Shown here: positions 50,244-60,830 of the stretch, in pieces
Position numbering within the stretch: the stretch's first letter is position 1
How the letters are laid out: each line of letters begins with the position of its first letter
NCBI GenBank assembly: GCA_911728455.2
Contig: OU452232.1
Coordinates: 1,364,001 to 1,428,000 of the forward strand
Origin: Marthasterias glacialis
Lineage: Eukaryota; Echinodermata; Asteroidea; Forcipulatida; Asteriidae
Length of the DNA stretch: 64,000 bases
Direction of reading: 5' to 3'
The notes under the pieces: generated by a model
What the model saw: only the letters and a program-made list of their open reading frames with translations
What the model was told of the DNA's origin: nothing
The model's database searches: none
Position numbers and translations under genes: made by a program

Positions 50244-53200
50244 CTGTGGAATACATTACAATACATAAATACAATTATTTTGGTAGTTATTTTACATCAT
50301 TCCATCTGGCCTGTCATCACCAGAGAGGAGCTTGTGTTTTTTTGCAGCAGTTCAGACATCTGCTGTAGAATGCAGTAACTGGTTGTGATTTCGAATCTTA
50401 CTCAAGGTGCCTGCATTTTTATTCTGAGGACTCAAAAAGCATTTTAGTAACATAACAGTACTTACAGTTATTATGGAGTAGGCCTATAGGCAGATAGGGC
50501 AAAACCAAATCTTACATACTTTATTCCTGATGCACCATCAGCTAAATATGGGATGAATTTGTTGATAGACACTTTTTTTGGTTTAACATGTTAAAGGAGA
50601 AGTTTGTGAAAACCAGGCAAGTTTGGCCAGATGGGAAGTGTTTCCTTTGAGCCAAGTGGTAGGTTCTTTACCAATAAAACCTGTGGGACATTGTAATCAT
50701 AGTAATACTTTCCGAGCTTGTCTTCATTTACTTCCCGGCAGGGTTCTCAACATTTTTCCATGCCACCAGACGGGATTAATTTCTTGGAATGGCCGGAATC
50801 AGTTTTCTTTGAGAATATTGTTGGCACAAAGAAATTCTGACTAAAAAAAGCCAAAACAAAGGTTCAGCTTGATGTACCAATGTTTTTTGTTTGTCTTTTG
50901 AGAAAATATCAGATTCAATCAGCATGAATTTCAGAACCTCAGCTGTGAACCACGGCCGATAATTAGTCACATGGCTAAAATCAGTGCTGTAGTCTTGGTT
51001 CACTCTGACTTACCTCCATTGAGTCGAAACACAATGGTGGCAGCCTCACAATGTCGCGTAATCCTCTACTTATAACAAAGGGACGTAAGGTCTGGTCTCT
51101 GCACAACAACTCCCTCAAAAAGGGAGAATTTGAGCATGAATTCCAGTACAATCTGTCCTCTTCGGCTGAAATGAAGCATTGCTCAGTGAGCATGGTCAGC
51201 ATGGTCAGGATGGTGAATGCATACACACACTCTGTAATGGAATATGGTGTGTCGCGGCTGAGTGGTTAAGAGAATCGAACTCAAGCTCTGGTGTTTCTGA
51301 TCAGCAGAGTGTGGGTTCGAGTCCCGGTCTTGACACTTGTGTCCTTAAGCAAGACACTTGACCATTATTGCTTCATCTTTCGGATGGGACGTAAAGCCAT
51401 TGGCCCTGTATGTTGTGTAATGCACATAAAAGAACCCAGTACACTTATTGTATGTATGGCATGTATGATCATCATCTGCATTAACTGGTTAAAATTCCCA
51501 AAACCTGGAAAATTTTAATCCTTAACATTGTCGATTCAGTGTATCCTAAAATTTATATGAACTTCAGAAAGTTACACAAACCTGGTAATTACATTTATTG
51601 ATGATATCTTAGCTATAGATAAATGTGGGATAACTAATGAAAGTATAATATAGTATGTGTACATGTATATACTGACCAAGCATTTGTGGCTGTTCTGCCG
51701 TGTATGTCTGTCAGTTCTATCGACTGCCCTGAGGACTACTGCTAAATTATCATGTGACATTTGACCAACTCTGACATCACATGCTACATCTAGCTGCTTT
51801 AGGTCAGCTGCAATATTCCTGGGGTTCGGTGATAGATTAAAAGTGCATGACTCATCCACATGGGAATCCAAGAGAAATCTCTTCAATGCCAGAATCTGTG
51901 GTTTGTTGTAATGAAATCAAAGTTAGTTACTGTGGCAAAACAGTTTCAAACAATTCAATGGCAACAGATTGGCATGAATGTTCTATTTAAGCTGAAACAA
52001 GTAGTTAGGTAAATTCTATGCAATCTCATGAGTACTGCTGTATCAGAACACCTAAAAGTCTTGCCTGTAATGGTTTTCCATCCGATACTTTCCATTGGTC
52101 ATTCAGACTCTGAATCTCAAGATAAACATCTTCGTTTTGACCTTCAGCAAATTCAGTGAAAACAAACAGTCGACGCTGTGTATCCATGGCCTTGCTGTTC
52201 CGTTCTATGATCCTTAGTACATTCTGAAAATGATTTGACAAGTAAATGGTAGTTATTAGATGAAAAACTTTCAGTAGGCCTAAGTGATGTTGGTGATGTA
52301 CATGTACATGTATACTCGGGTAACATCAAACCTTTATGTTATTTATTTATTAATATTAATATTTATTTATTAGAACTTACGTCAGCTGAGGATTCATCCC
52401 AGATACGAACTCGTAACTGTAGATGACCATGATCTATATCTATTGGTCCATTTTGAGGTATGAATACCCCGACTCTGAGCCTTAGAACACTTGGGTCTTT
52501 GGTATGCCCAACTGCACCATGTCCGGTAAAGTGATCAGTAACTACTGTGCAAAGACCGTCATCAAACAGCACAGCATCGCTGGAAAGGTCTGAAATTTCT
52601 GCCCATGGTTTTGTAGAAGAGTCTTGATGAACCCCTGTCAACTCCCATTGAGAAGAATCTTTTACAAGCACAGGGAAAGTCAGAATTACAGGAATTTTGA
52701 ACTTATGTCCAGAGGTTCCACAATGAACAATGGGTGTAACAAAGCCATCCTTTACATTGTGCTGAGGTGACTTGAAGTTCTGTTGAACATAGATGAATAT
52801 CTCCTCAGGCTCATCTCCAAGAGCATCAGGTGGAATGTAGAGGTTTACGCCATGTAATATTAGCTGTAAACATCCACCTTTCTTGTCCATCATGCGCCCA
52901 ACAAAATTAAGATTTGAAAAAACCTTGCTTGTAATGTCACTACATCCTTGATGCTTCAACTGCTTCAACTGCTTTCTGAACTCTAACAGGTGTTCTTCAA
53001 TTTCAGGTATCTCTTGGCAAGATGTCTGATGTCCTGATTGTAGTACAGGCTTATTCTTGGTAGCTGATATCTCAGTAGCTTTGTCCTTTTGAGTGAGGTC
53101 ATCAGTACATCCTTCTTGTTGCTTCTGCTCCGTGGAATCTTTCAAGGGCTGTTCACTTTTAGATATATCTTGGCAGGATGTATGTCGTCTTTGTTGTGGT

Positions 53201-54569
53201 ACAGGCTTAATCTTGGTCAAGTTGGTAGCTGACATCTTAGTACATTTGTCCTTTTGAGTGAGGTCACCAGTACAACCTTCTTGTTGCTTCTGCTCCATGG
53301 AATCTTTCAAGGGTTGTTCACTTTTAGATATCTCTTGGCAGGATGTCTGTCGTCTTTGTTGTGGTACAGGCTTATTAATCTTGGTCATGTTGGTAGCTGA
53401 CATCTTAGTAAATTTTTCCTTTTGAATGAGGTCACCAGTACAACGTTGTTGTGCCTTCTGCTCCATGGAATCTTTCAAGGGTTGTTCACCCTTAGATTTC
53501 TCTTGGTGGGATGTCTGTCGTGTTGATTTTTGTTGTGGTACAGTCTTATTCTTGGTAGCTGACATCTCGATTGCTCCTTCCTTTCGAGCGATATTGTCAG
53601 TACATCCATGTTTCTGCTCCTTGGAATCTTTCAAGGGTTGTTTGCTCTCAGCTGTCTCTTTGCAAGGTGTTTGGTGTCGAGGTTGTGGTACAGGTTTTTT
53701 CTTGGATGCTGACAATTCAATATCTTCCCTCTCTTGGTGGGTGCATAGTATTTGTTTATTGACTGTGGATGATTTCTTCTCTTTTCCCAGTGGGGTGCCT
53801 GTTTTTTCTTTGTATTGTGGGTGGCAGTTCACATAAAGTTGATCTCTGCTGGCCTTTGTTTTTTTTAATGAATGCGTTAAAGTGCTGATTGGTAGATTTT
53901 GTTCATTGACTTTGGATGATTTCTTTTCCTTTCTTGGTTGGGTCTCTGGTTTTAACTTTGGCTTTGGAGAGATGGTCACGTTCATGTAAGTTTGCTCTGT
54001 GTTGACCTGTGGATTATTAAGTAGTAAAGACGCAAAGTTTGTAAATCAAATGGGAAAAAGCAAGTCAACAAATTTAGGCCAAGTAGTTGTGTAAATCCCA
54101 AAAGAAGAACTAATTCAATGTGATTCCCTGGGGCTTCTGATAATCACTGGAGATGAACTATTGTAAAGTGGTTGTGGTGTATGATTGTTTACTCACCAGC
54201 AAGATTCTTTGAGAAAATAGAAAATTTGGAAACCAATTTGTGTAAATTGTTACTCCCTTGCTATGTGAGGAAGACCTACCGACAAACAGTACTAAAAAAA
54301 CAAACTGTTGTAACAGGTTTAAAGTTACTGACCAATGGAACTGTAGTCTGCACAGCTGCTGTGTCTTTGTCGCGGTTGATGCTATTTTGGTGTACTGGTG
54401 TGGTTGTCAAGCCAGGTTTGGAATATCTTGGCTCACTTTCCTCTTTTTGGCATGTGGTCTCATCTTGGGTTTTATCAGCCATCTCAATCTTGCCTGGATG
54501 TTTCTTGGACTTTTGAAGTGTCTCGAAGAAGTCATTTTGGACACTTTTGATGGTTTTTGTTGAGGACAT
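49401..54569 (-). CDS. ZU5-UPA domain protein with flanking tandem repeats
   Basis: Six exons on the - strand: 54569-54333, 54006-52381, 52223-52065, 51895-51673, 51165-51014, 50243-49401, giving about 1,079 residues with consistent phases. The N-terminal third is hydrophilic and basic with about four and a half copies of a roughly 55-residue repeat carrying PxxP motifs. The ZU5 domain follows (LILHGVNLYIPPDALG, VTPIVHCGTSGHKFKIPVIL, CTVVTDHFTGHGAVG), then a UPA domain (RLRVGVFIPQ, LRVRIWDESS, CTFNLSP). ZU5-UPA tandems occur in ankyrins, UNC5 and PIDD, where they pack together and scaffold signalling (family knowledge). I recognise no death domain, transmembrane segment or ankyrin repeats, so the protein is probably cytoplasmic. 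The C-terminal exon is a Ser/Gln/His-rich array. The start at 54569 is the first ATG seen; upstream exons are possible. Confidence 0.8.
49644..50000 (-). repeat. Coding tandem repeat, four 90-base units, in ZU5-UPA exon 6
   Basis: Units of 30 residues (HSQAQHPQSQITLGSNDPTN + EHAISPDGNS); the first has 29. The units differ by a few substitutions and stay in frame. Confidence 0.95.
51014..51165 (-). CDS. Exon 5 of the ZU5-UPA gene
   Basis: Acceptor TGCTTCATTTCAG, donor GGAG|GTAAGT. Reads EEDRLYWNSCSNSPFLRELL, then RPFVISRGLRDIVRLPPLC. Phase 1 in, phase 0 out. No domain recognised; it may be a divergent helical module after UPA. Confidence 0.65.
51243..51455 (+). mobile_element. tRNA-derived SINE, type B, 3'-truncated
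   Basis: GTGTCGCGGCTGAGTGG head, GGGTTCGAGTCCC B box, body to CCCAGTACACTTATTG. It lies in intron 4 of the ZU5-UPA gene. Confidence 0.75.
51673..51895 (-). CDS. Exon 4 of the ZU5-UPA gene (end of UPA)
   Basis: Acceptor AACAAACCACAG. Reads ILALKRFLLDSHVDESCTFN, then SPNPRNIAADLKQLDVACDV. The CTFNLSP motif closes the UPA fold. The donor is ambiguous: TTGGTCA|GTATAT (phase 1) fits exon 5; TTG|GTCAGT (phase 0) would not. Confidence 0.7.
52065..52223 (-). CDS. Exon 3 of the ZU5-UPA gene (UPA continued, GC donor)
   Basis: Acceptor CATTTTCAG. Reads NVLRIIERNSKAMDTQRRLF, then VYLEIQSLNDQWKV, ending GKPLQ. The only donor that keeps the phase is CAG|GCAAGA, a GC-AG intron; the nearest GT donors break the frame with exon 4. 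Confidence 0.78.
52381..54006 (-). CDS. Exon 2 of the ZU5-UPA gene: repeat region, ZU5, start of UPA
   Basis: 1,626 bases, acceptor AATCCACAG, donor GAC|GTAAGT, phase 0-0. The first two thirds are basic and repetitive (units containing SEQPLKDSMEQK and KPVPQQRR). The ZU5 core starts at KKGGCLQLILHGVNL and ends at DHFTGHGAVG. UPA begins at VLRLRVGVFIPQNG. The uninterrupted 542-codon frame is the strongest coding signal in the right half of the window. Confidence 0.9.
53000..53720 (-). repeat. Coding tandem repeat, about 55-residue units, in ZU5-UPA exon 2
   Basis: About 4.5 units with SEQPLKDSMEQKQQEGCTGD, KDKCTKMSATN and KPVPQQRRHTS. Unit lengths vary by a few residues. Confidence 0.9.
54333..54569 (-). 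CDS. Exon 1 of the ZU5-UPA gene
   Basis: 79 codons from ATG at 54569, MSSTKTIKSVQNDFFETLQK onward, to CCATTG|GTCAGT. Hydrophilic and Lys/Thr-rich, no signal peptide. Phase 0 donor fits exon 2. Confidence 0.62.
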
Positions 54570-54775
54570 TGTCTTTTTTTAACACTGTTGCCAAAAATGA
54601 ATCGTAAAATTTAAATTTAGTCTGTTGTTTTCAGTTGAACTATTCCTGCGTTTTAAACAAGCAAAAAGAGTCAGTGAAAAGAGAGTTAAATGTCGTAGTT
54701 ATTATTTTTTATATGTGGATGGGCGTTTCCTTAACCCTATCCACCACCAGGGTCCTCCTACATGTAAGTGCCCTG

Positions 54776-55110
54776 CCAAATACAACAAAATGCAACAAAG
54801 TAGAAATGAGATTGATGGCAAATGCAACAAAATGCAGCAAGGGATTCTGTTGCATTGTGCAGGCATGTTGTTTGTGTTGGGAATGAGCAAGTGCAGTGTT
54901 GACTTGGCAACAAATTGCAACAATATCCATCAAGGTAATAAACTTGAGTTGACTGCCAAATACAACAAAATGCAACCCCAATATAAAATCACTTGACTGC
55001 TAAATGCAACAAATTCAGTCAAAGTAAGAGATCCAAGTTGACTGCCAAATGCGACAGATTGCAACAACTATTATCAATTGGTGCATATTGTTGCATTTTG
55101 CATGGTTAAG
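54776..55110 (+). repeat. Degenerate AAATGCAACAAAATGCAACA repeats
   Basis: Many TGCAACAAAATGCAAC-like blocks and one inverse (TTGTTGCATTTTGCA). It lies upstream of the ZU5-UPA start, with no splice or coding signal. Confidence 0.55.
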
Positions 55111-55995
55111 GTTGAAGGGGCTGTGTTGTCATGATCATAGCAAGCCTGTGGCTGTACATGGAATTATGAACTCCAGAGCATGTAATATCCATGGACAGAT
55201 CGTAATTTTTTTTTACATTGAGTAATATTCTTTATTAACTTATTAAATTTCTGAATCAGAAAAAAAAAATCATTAATGAATGCTCTTAAATATAAACATT
55301 CAGTGTTTTTTACAGTACTTACATGTACAATATACCACCCTCAAATAAAATGGACTCGCCCAGACAGTCTCATTTTGCTATGCCCCAACTTTTCAAATAG
55401 CAACCATTATACACCAGGCTAGCTGGCTGCGAGCACACGATCAGCAGCTTGCTGTGTCAATCATAGGCTACGTTGTGATGTCATGCATAAAACCTAGGTC
55501 TGCGCTTCATGGTAAAGTTTCAAACTCGCAAAAGTGAGCCATTTTAACAACAACTTTTTTAGCCATGTAAAATTGCAAAATGCAAATTTAAAATTTTGTT
55601 TGATTTAAAAAAAACAGCTCTTTTAAATTTCGCTCGCTGGAATCAATTCATTTTCAAGTTAAAACTGGCTTCACCACGGATCAGGACTCCTTCGCCTTAA
55701 ATTGACAGTTCATGAACTCAGAGCAAACAGGGCAGCAAATATCCAGAGAGGTTGGCAATAAAAATAAACAAAGAATTTGCAATCCTCACATAGAACCATG
55801 CCGGAATGAAGTGCCCAATAACCCAGACATTACACTAAATGCATAATTAAGAGGAAGGAATATGAGCATGGGTGTAAATACCCGTGGCGATGGCAGGGTA
55901 CATGTACACAAATATCCCCACACTTTTTGTTCAGGGGGATGGTCCGTAGGATCATCCCCCTGGTTTTTGGTCCTTGAAAAAACAAGAATTTGTGG

Positions 55996-56308
55996 TAGAC
56001 TGGTTCCCGGTCCTTACATCATTCTCTTCTGTCTGTATATAGGGATCAGTAGCTACTATCGATATAGCACTTTTGATAGACGGTCAGTTGCGCGGGCGCA
56101 GTAGTTTTAGAGATGACACAGGCTATGCTCGTGACGTGTGCATGTTGTTGTTTGCCACTAGCACATGTGTGCATCGTAACCCTTCACCCAGACATATAGT
56201 GAACCAACCTTCAACATCACCAGGTATATGCTAATTTTCTTTACCCACTACCGGTCCCTATATTCAGTCAGAAAAAAAAAAACGATGTAGGGACCGGGAA
56301 CCAGTCTA
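55996..56308. mobile_element. MITE with 10-bp target duplication
   Basis: TAGACTGGTTCCCGGTCC start and GGGACCGGGAACCAGTCTA end. GAATTTGTGG is present at 55986-55995 and 56309-56318. Sub-terminal inverse blocks (CTGTATATAGGGA and TCCCTATATTCAG) lie inside. Confidence 0.88.
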
Positions 56309-57037
56309 GAATTTGTGGTTGTCACTTGAAAAGCACCCGATAGCTTAGTAAATGAACAAAACATGTCTAGATCGAGACAACACCCACGTCTGTACAGGCA
56401 CATACAGGCCTACCTGTATGTGCAAACATTTACACAAACGTTACGGAACTTAGCTATACCCACCACTTCACTGATCTCGCAGTACTAGCTTATGAGTGAT
56501 GGTGGCTAGGGGAATAGGTTGCATAGAATGATGAACTTTGGCAAGCACTCTCCCAAGAGCACGTTCACTCGCGTGACAAGCAAAATGTGCACAATGAGCT
56601 AATGTGTATTCGCCATCATATGAAGGATTTTTTAGTTTACTTCCACCATTGTTCATAGGCTGAGAAACTTCCAAACTGAGTTGATCCAATAACAAATATA
56701 TTTGCATCACTATTTTTTTTTATTTTTTTTTTTTTCAGGAGGTGGCTTTGTAATTTTGGGGATTTTGAGGGGGAATTTTTGTACATTTTTCCTGGTGCTA
56801 TTTTTGGTAACGTATAAGCCAAGTGTCCTTGATATGTGTTTCTCTTATTATTATGTACTTCAAGAAGTCAAACTGAACAATGTTGTTGTTGTTGTTGTTG
56901 TTTGGGGGGGGGCTTATTTGATTTTTTTTTTCAATCATCTGGTTACTCCAATGACTGTTTTCATACTATGACTGTTTTCATACCATGATTATACATGTAG
57001 TTGGCTTACTATAAGGTGCAGTGCCCTAAAATCACCA

Positions 57038-57131
57038 AAACACGATGCAAGTGTCAACATATATTAGCAATTAGCCCTCTTCACTTGAAACACGGTGCAA
57101 GTGTCAACATATATTAGCAATTAGCGCTCTG
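57038..57131 (+). repeat. Tandem duplication, about 50 bases
   Basis: CGATGCAAGTGTCAACATAT followed by ATTAGCAATTAGC occurs twice with two substitutions. Confidence 0.85.
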
Positions 57132-57789
57132 CTGTATAAGAAGCATCATGACCACACACACAGAGGCCCACCAGGCACCACTCACTGTCAATACATCGCC
57201 ACACAGGGCTCCAAAATCCATAAAAGACTACAGTATACTTAAAACTCATGCAGGAGATGTCGCCCGTTAATTTTGATGGTACGATTGTGTTGGATAGGTT
57301 TATAAAAAAGATAATTGTTTTCGGCGAAAATCTTAACTGATACGTCCAAAATGAGTATTGCGCAATCTTGCGCTCAAATTGTATTTAGCAGATGATTTGT
57401 CGTTTTCAGAACAACACAATCGTATCATAATAACTGGCCACACCTCCTGTGTACTTCAGGTGAGTTTAAAGTGTATTGTCAAGGTCTTTCATGGTTTTTG
57501 CAGCAGTTTTTTGTTACTACCTGCTTTTAAATTTGAATTTTGCAGGGCCTTACACAGGTACCGACAAACACATGAGTGTGCACTATGACCTGACGTAAGC
57601 CAGATAATGTACAATGTTCAAAAAGTGTTGTTGGGTCCAGTAACTCGCACTGTGCCCAACAAGGTAACCAAAACCCCTCTGTATTTCAACCCAATCCCTG
57701 TCCAGATCAGCCCCTCCTACTGTCACAACACTCTGGCCACTTTAAACCTGCACTCTATCTAAACCCTTCAAGCCCAACTCCTCATTTCA

Positions 57790-58185
57790 CTTAAAGGGTC
57801 TGTATACGTTTGGTAATGACTCTGAAAATTTATGGCAATAATAACTTACTTGGTAAGAAGTACAGCAGCTTTGGATAGTATAATGCATTTTGAGAAACGT
57901 TTCACTTGAAGTACTGCAGTTATGGAAAAATATATCACTTTTTATCCCCAAAAATTTGAATCTGAGAAGCGTTATGGCCGTAACGCTTCTCAAATGTGTA
58001 TTCCAATGACAGATACTTCTTCTGCGTGAACACAACCGTTCCACATTTTTGGCGATATCTCAGAAACACTGCCACCTTTTGAAATGAAATTTTCACAGGT
58101 TAGTTTTATGCTATATATCTACAATTATATAGCATTAGGGCAAATGTATGGTTCCAAAAACCAAAGGTATACTTTGCCTTGAACA
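57790..58185 (+). mobile_element. Interspersed element with central hairpin GAGAAGCGTTA..TAACGCTTCTC
   Basis: Related to 39122-39400 in the AACTTACTTGGTAAGAAGTA and TTTTCACAGGTTAGTTTTAT blocks. Perfect small palindrome at about 57962-57993. Confidence 0.5.
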
Positions 58186-59984
58186 CCGACCTCTCCAAGC
58201 CTGACCACTGCAAGCCCGATCTTCAGATCAGGCAACTTGGCTTGTAACATCGTAGCACAAATCTGGTTTGAATCTAAGACCATGTTTGCTTATGATGACA
58301 CTTGGTTTCCAAAGAGTTCACTGAAAAAGGACCAACTTCTATAAACAGCTACATGTACACATACGTTTTTGTCGAATGAAAACACGTTTTTAATAAATCT
58401 TATTTTGAAAAGGTTTTATGATTGTTACATGTATCAGTTTTGCAGAAGATCATGAATAAAGGATAATATTTGGTTCTTTTTTAACTTTTTTAACTTCTGG
58501 ATTGAACAGGAAGCAAAATCAAACCATTTAACCACTCTACTATTTTGCATGCATTAAGAAACAAGTACACAATTCAAAACCATAATATTTTTGGTTCTTC
58601 AAATAAATTTTAATTGTTTTAATTAAGTTTAAAATATTGTAAATTGATTTTGTGATAAAACTTGTCAGCAGAGGGCAAAATTTAGTATGATTACGTCGTC
58701 GCAAGTATAATTGAAAAAGTTGAGGTTCACACATCACAAGAACCATAAAGCAAGAACCATAAAGGAAAAGGGTATTCATGTTGGCTATTTAGAGTTGAAA
58801 TGGGGCATTTGGATATTATTAGTTATCACATAAGTTATCACAGAGAAATAAAGTGCTTCTGCGGCCCATATCCAACGAGGCAGAAAGTTGAGATGGGTAT
58901 GGGATGCAGACGTACATGTACTGTACGATATTTTTCTGTGTTTCACGAACGAGTGTGTGATAACAAATTTATCTTCAAACAAACTTGATGTACAATACAT
59001 GAGTTAGAACAACGTGTCTGAACAGGTTGTACAATGGGCCGTGCAGTATAGATTAATATCACAACCATGTTGCTATGGATTGACCAATCAGAATTGAGGA
59101 TTTAAGTTTTCTTGAAGATGATATCACAAAAGTTCCCGCTAGGACAGAAGATAAGTTTAAATTAGTTATGAATGATCTATAATTTTTAGATCTTTAGATT
59201 TATTTGTAAAAACCATTTTACTGTTTAGGAACAATGGTTTTTTGAAACACTGAACTTTTGAGTTGACGTACAATGTAATTTGACATCATGATGATGTATG
59301 CACAAGAACATGTTGGTGTCTTTCTACATCTGAAGTGTCAAGGATTTGTGAAGTCAAACATGTTGCAGTTGCATGCAGCAAAATGAGTTGGGGTGCATAC
59401 AGGTTTACTGGAGACAACACAGCAACACAAGGCTCTTTGTTTACATGCTGAGTAGCACATCCCCTGGCTACAATCTGAGACAAATTTCCTCGGGACAACC
59501 CCCCATATCCCTGGTTCAGTCTTGACCATTTTTGATTACAGCTGCTTGAGCATTTCCACAACATGACCACGGGCTAAACTTTTTAAGCCATCCCAAGATA
59601 AATCATTTTTAATTTCTCTCTCTTTTTTACCACTGCTTGTAATTGTACAATGTACCTTTTGGCTTTTGGCTTCTGGTGCAATCAATAAACCATTAGTAAT
59701 AATATAAGGTTTAATTTGACACAATTTGTGCCATGTTGACAACATTGCAATGGGGGTATAGGGGTACGGGAACACGGTATGGGGGTGCGGTGTATACTTT
59801 AAAGGGGATTTTTGTGTCAAATTTATGGTTGCCCAATGTTTTGGGGGACAACCCAAATGATGTCACAATACCTACTGTATAAACATTGTGTTGTTTTGTA
59901 TACTCTGGGTTTTTTGTAAGTTTTTCTTTAGGGGACAATCAATGAGCTGCACAAAACAACAGATTTAAAACCCGCTGATGAAAC

Positions 59985-60410
59985 AATGTCTTGGCCGAGC
60001 AGATACTGTAAGAACATTGGACTCAAGCTCGGGTGTTCTTGATCAGCAGAGTGTGGGTTCGAGTGCCACTCGTGGCACTTGTGTCCTTAAGCAAGACACT
60101 TAACCATTATTGCTGCATCTTTCGGATCGGACGTAAAGCCGTAGGTCCCGTGTGTTGTGTAATGCACGTAAAAGAACCCAGTGCACTTATCACAAAGATA
60201 AGGGGTTCGCCCCAGTGTTCCTGGTTTGATTGGCTGCAGATTGCACCAGAGCACCTTGTAAACCATTACGAGGTGCTATATAAAGAAACACATCTCATAC
60301 ATATATTTCCAATTTTCATTTCCAGGTCTCATATCTCCAAATACCTTGCAGGAAAAAGTACTGAGCGCTTTGAGATGCCCATATAAGAACTAAGTATTAT
60401 TAATTATTAT
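59985..60410 (+). mobile_element. tRNA-derived SINE, type B, near full length
   Basis: TCTTGGCCGAGCAG head, GGGTTCGAGTGCC B box, full body, GAGGTGCTATATAAAG and an (ATT)n tail. Confidence 0.75.
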
Positions 60411-60574
60411 TATTAATAGTTATTCTAAAATTGTTTGTAATGTAAATGCAACACTTTTTCAGATACAAAATCATTCACTAAATACATACACAGATAGCGC
60501 ACAGATCTACCAACAATTAGGTACACAAGGGACTAAAACATTTTTAAAGCAGTTTTCAAAGTTTTTGAATTATG

Positions 60575-60830
60575 AGACTCATGTATGTTGCGCTTAACAT
60601 GGGTTACAAGGTACTGTGGTGCATTCAGCAGCCACTGTTAGAAACACCGGGGCAAACCCATTCTCTTAGCGATAAGTGTAAACTGGATTCTTTTAAATGC
60701 GTTACACATCACATGGGACCAACGGCTTTACGTTCCATCCGAAAAAGGAAGCAAGAATGGTTAAGTGTCTTGCTAAATGACACAGGTGTCACGACCAGGA
60801 CTCGAACCCACACTCTGCTGATCAGAAACT
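60575..60830 (-). mobile_element. SINE type B, reversed
   Basis: Reversed body and B box (GACTCGAACCC at about 60798), lacking the outer tail. It faces the copy at 59985-60410. Confidence 0.65.

Noticed and set aside
50776..51003. - strand frame next to ZU5-UPA exon 5 (AEVLKFMLIESDIFSKDKQK)
   Set aside because: Protein-like, but its phase does not fit between exons 5 and 6, which join cleanly in phase 0.
53426..53836. + strand Cys-rich frame
   Set aside because: Antisense of ZU5-UPA exon 2, which has domain support on the other strand.
57389..57459. Exon-like + strand segment DDLSFSEQHNRIIITGHTSC.. with good splice sites
   Set aside because: Only 23 codons, no partner exon in matching phase found; left unannotated.
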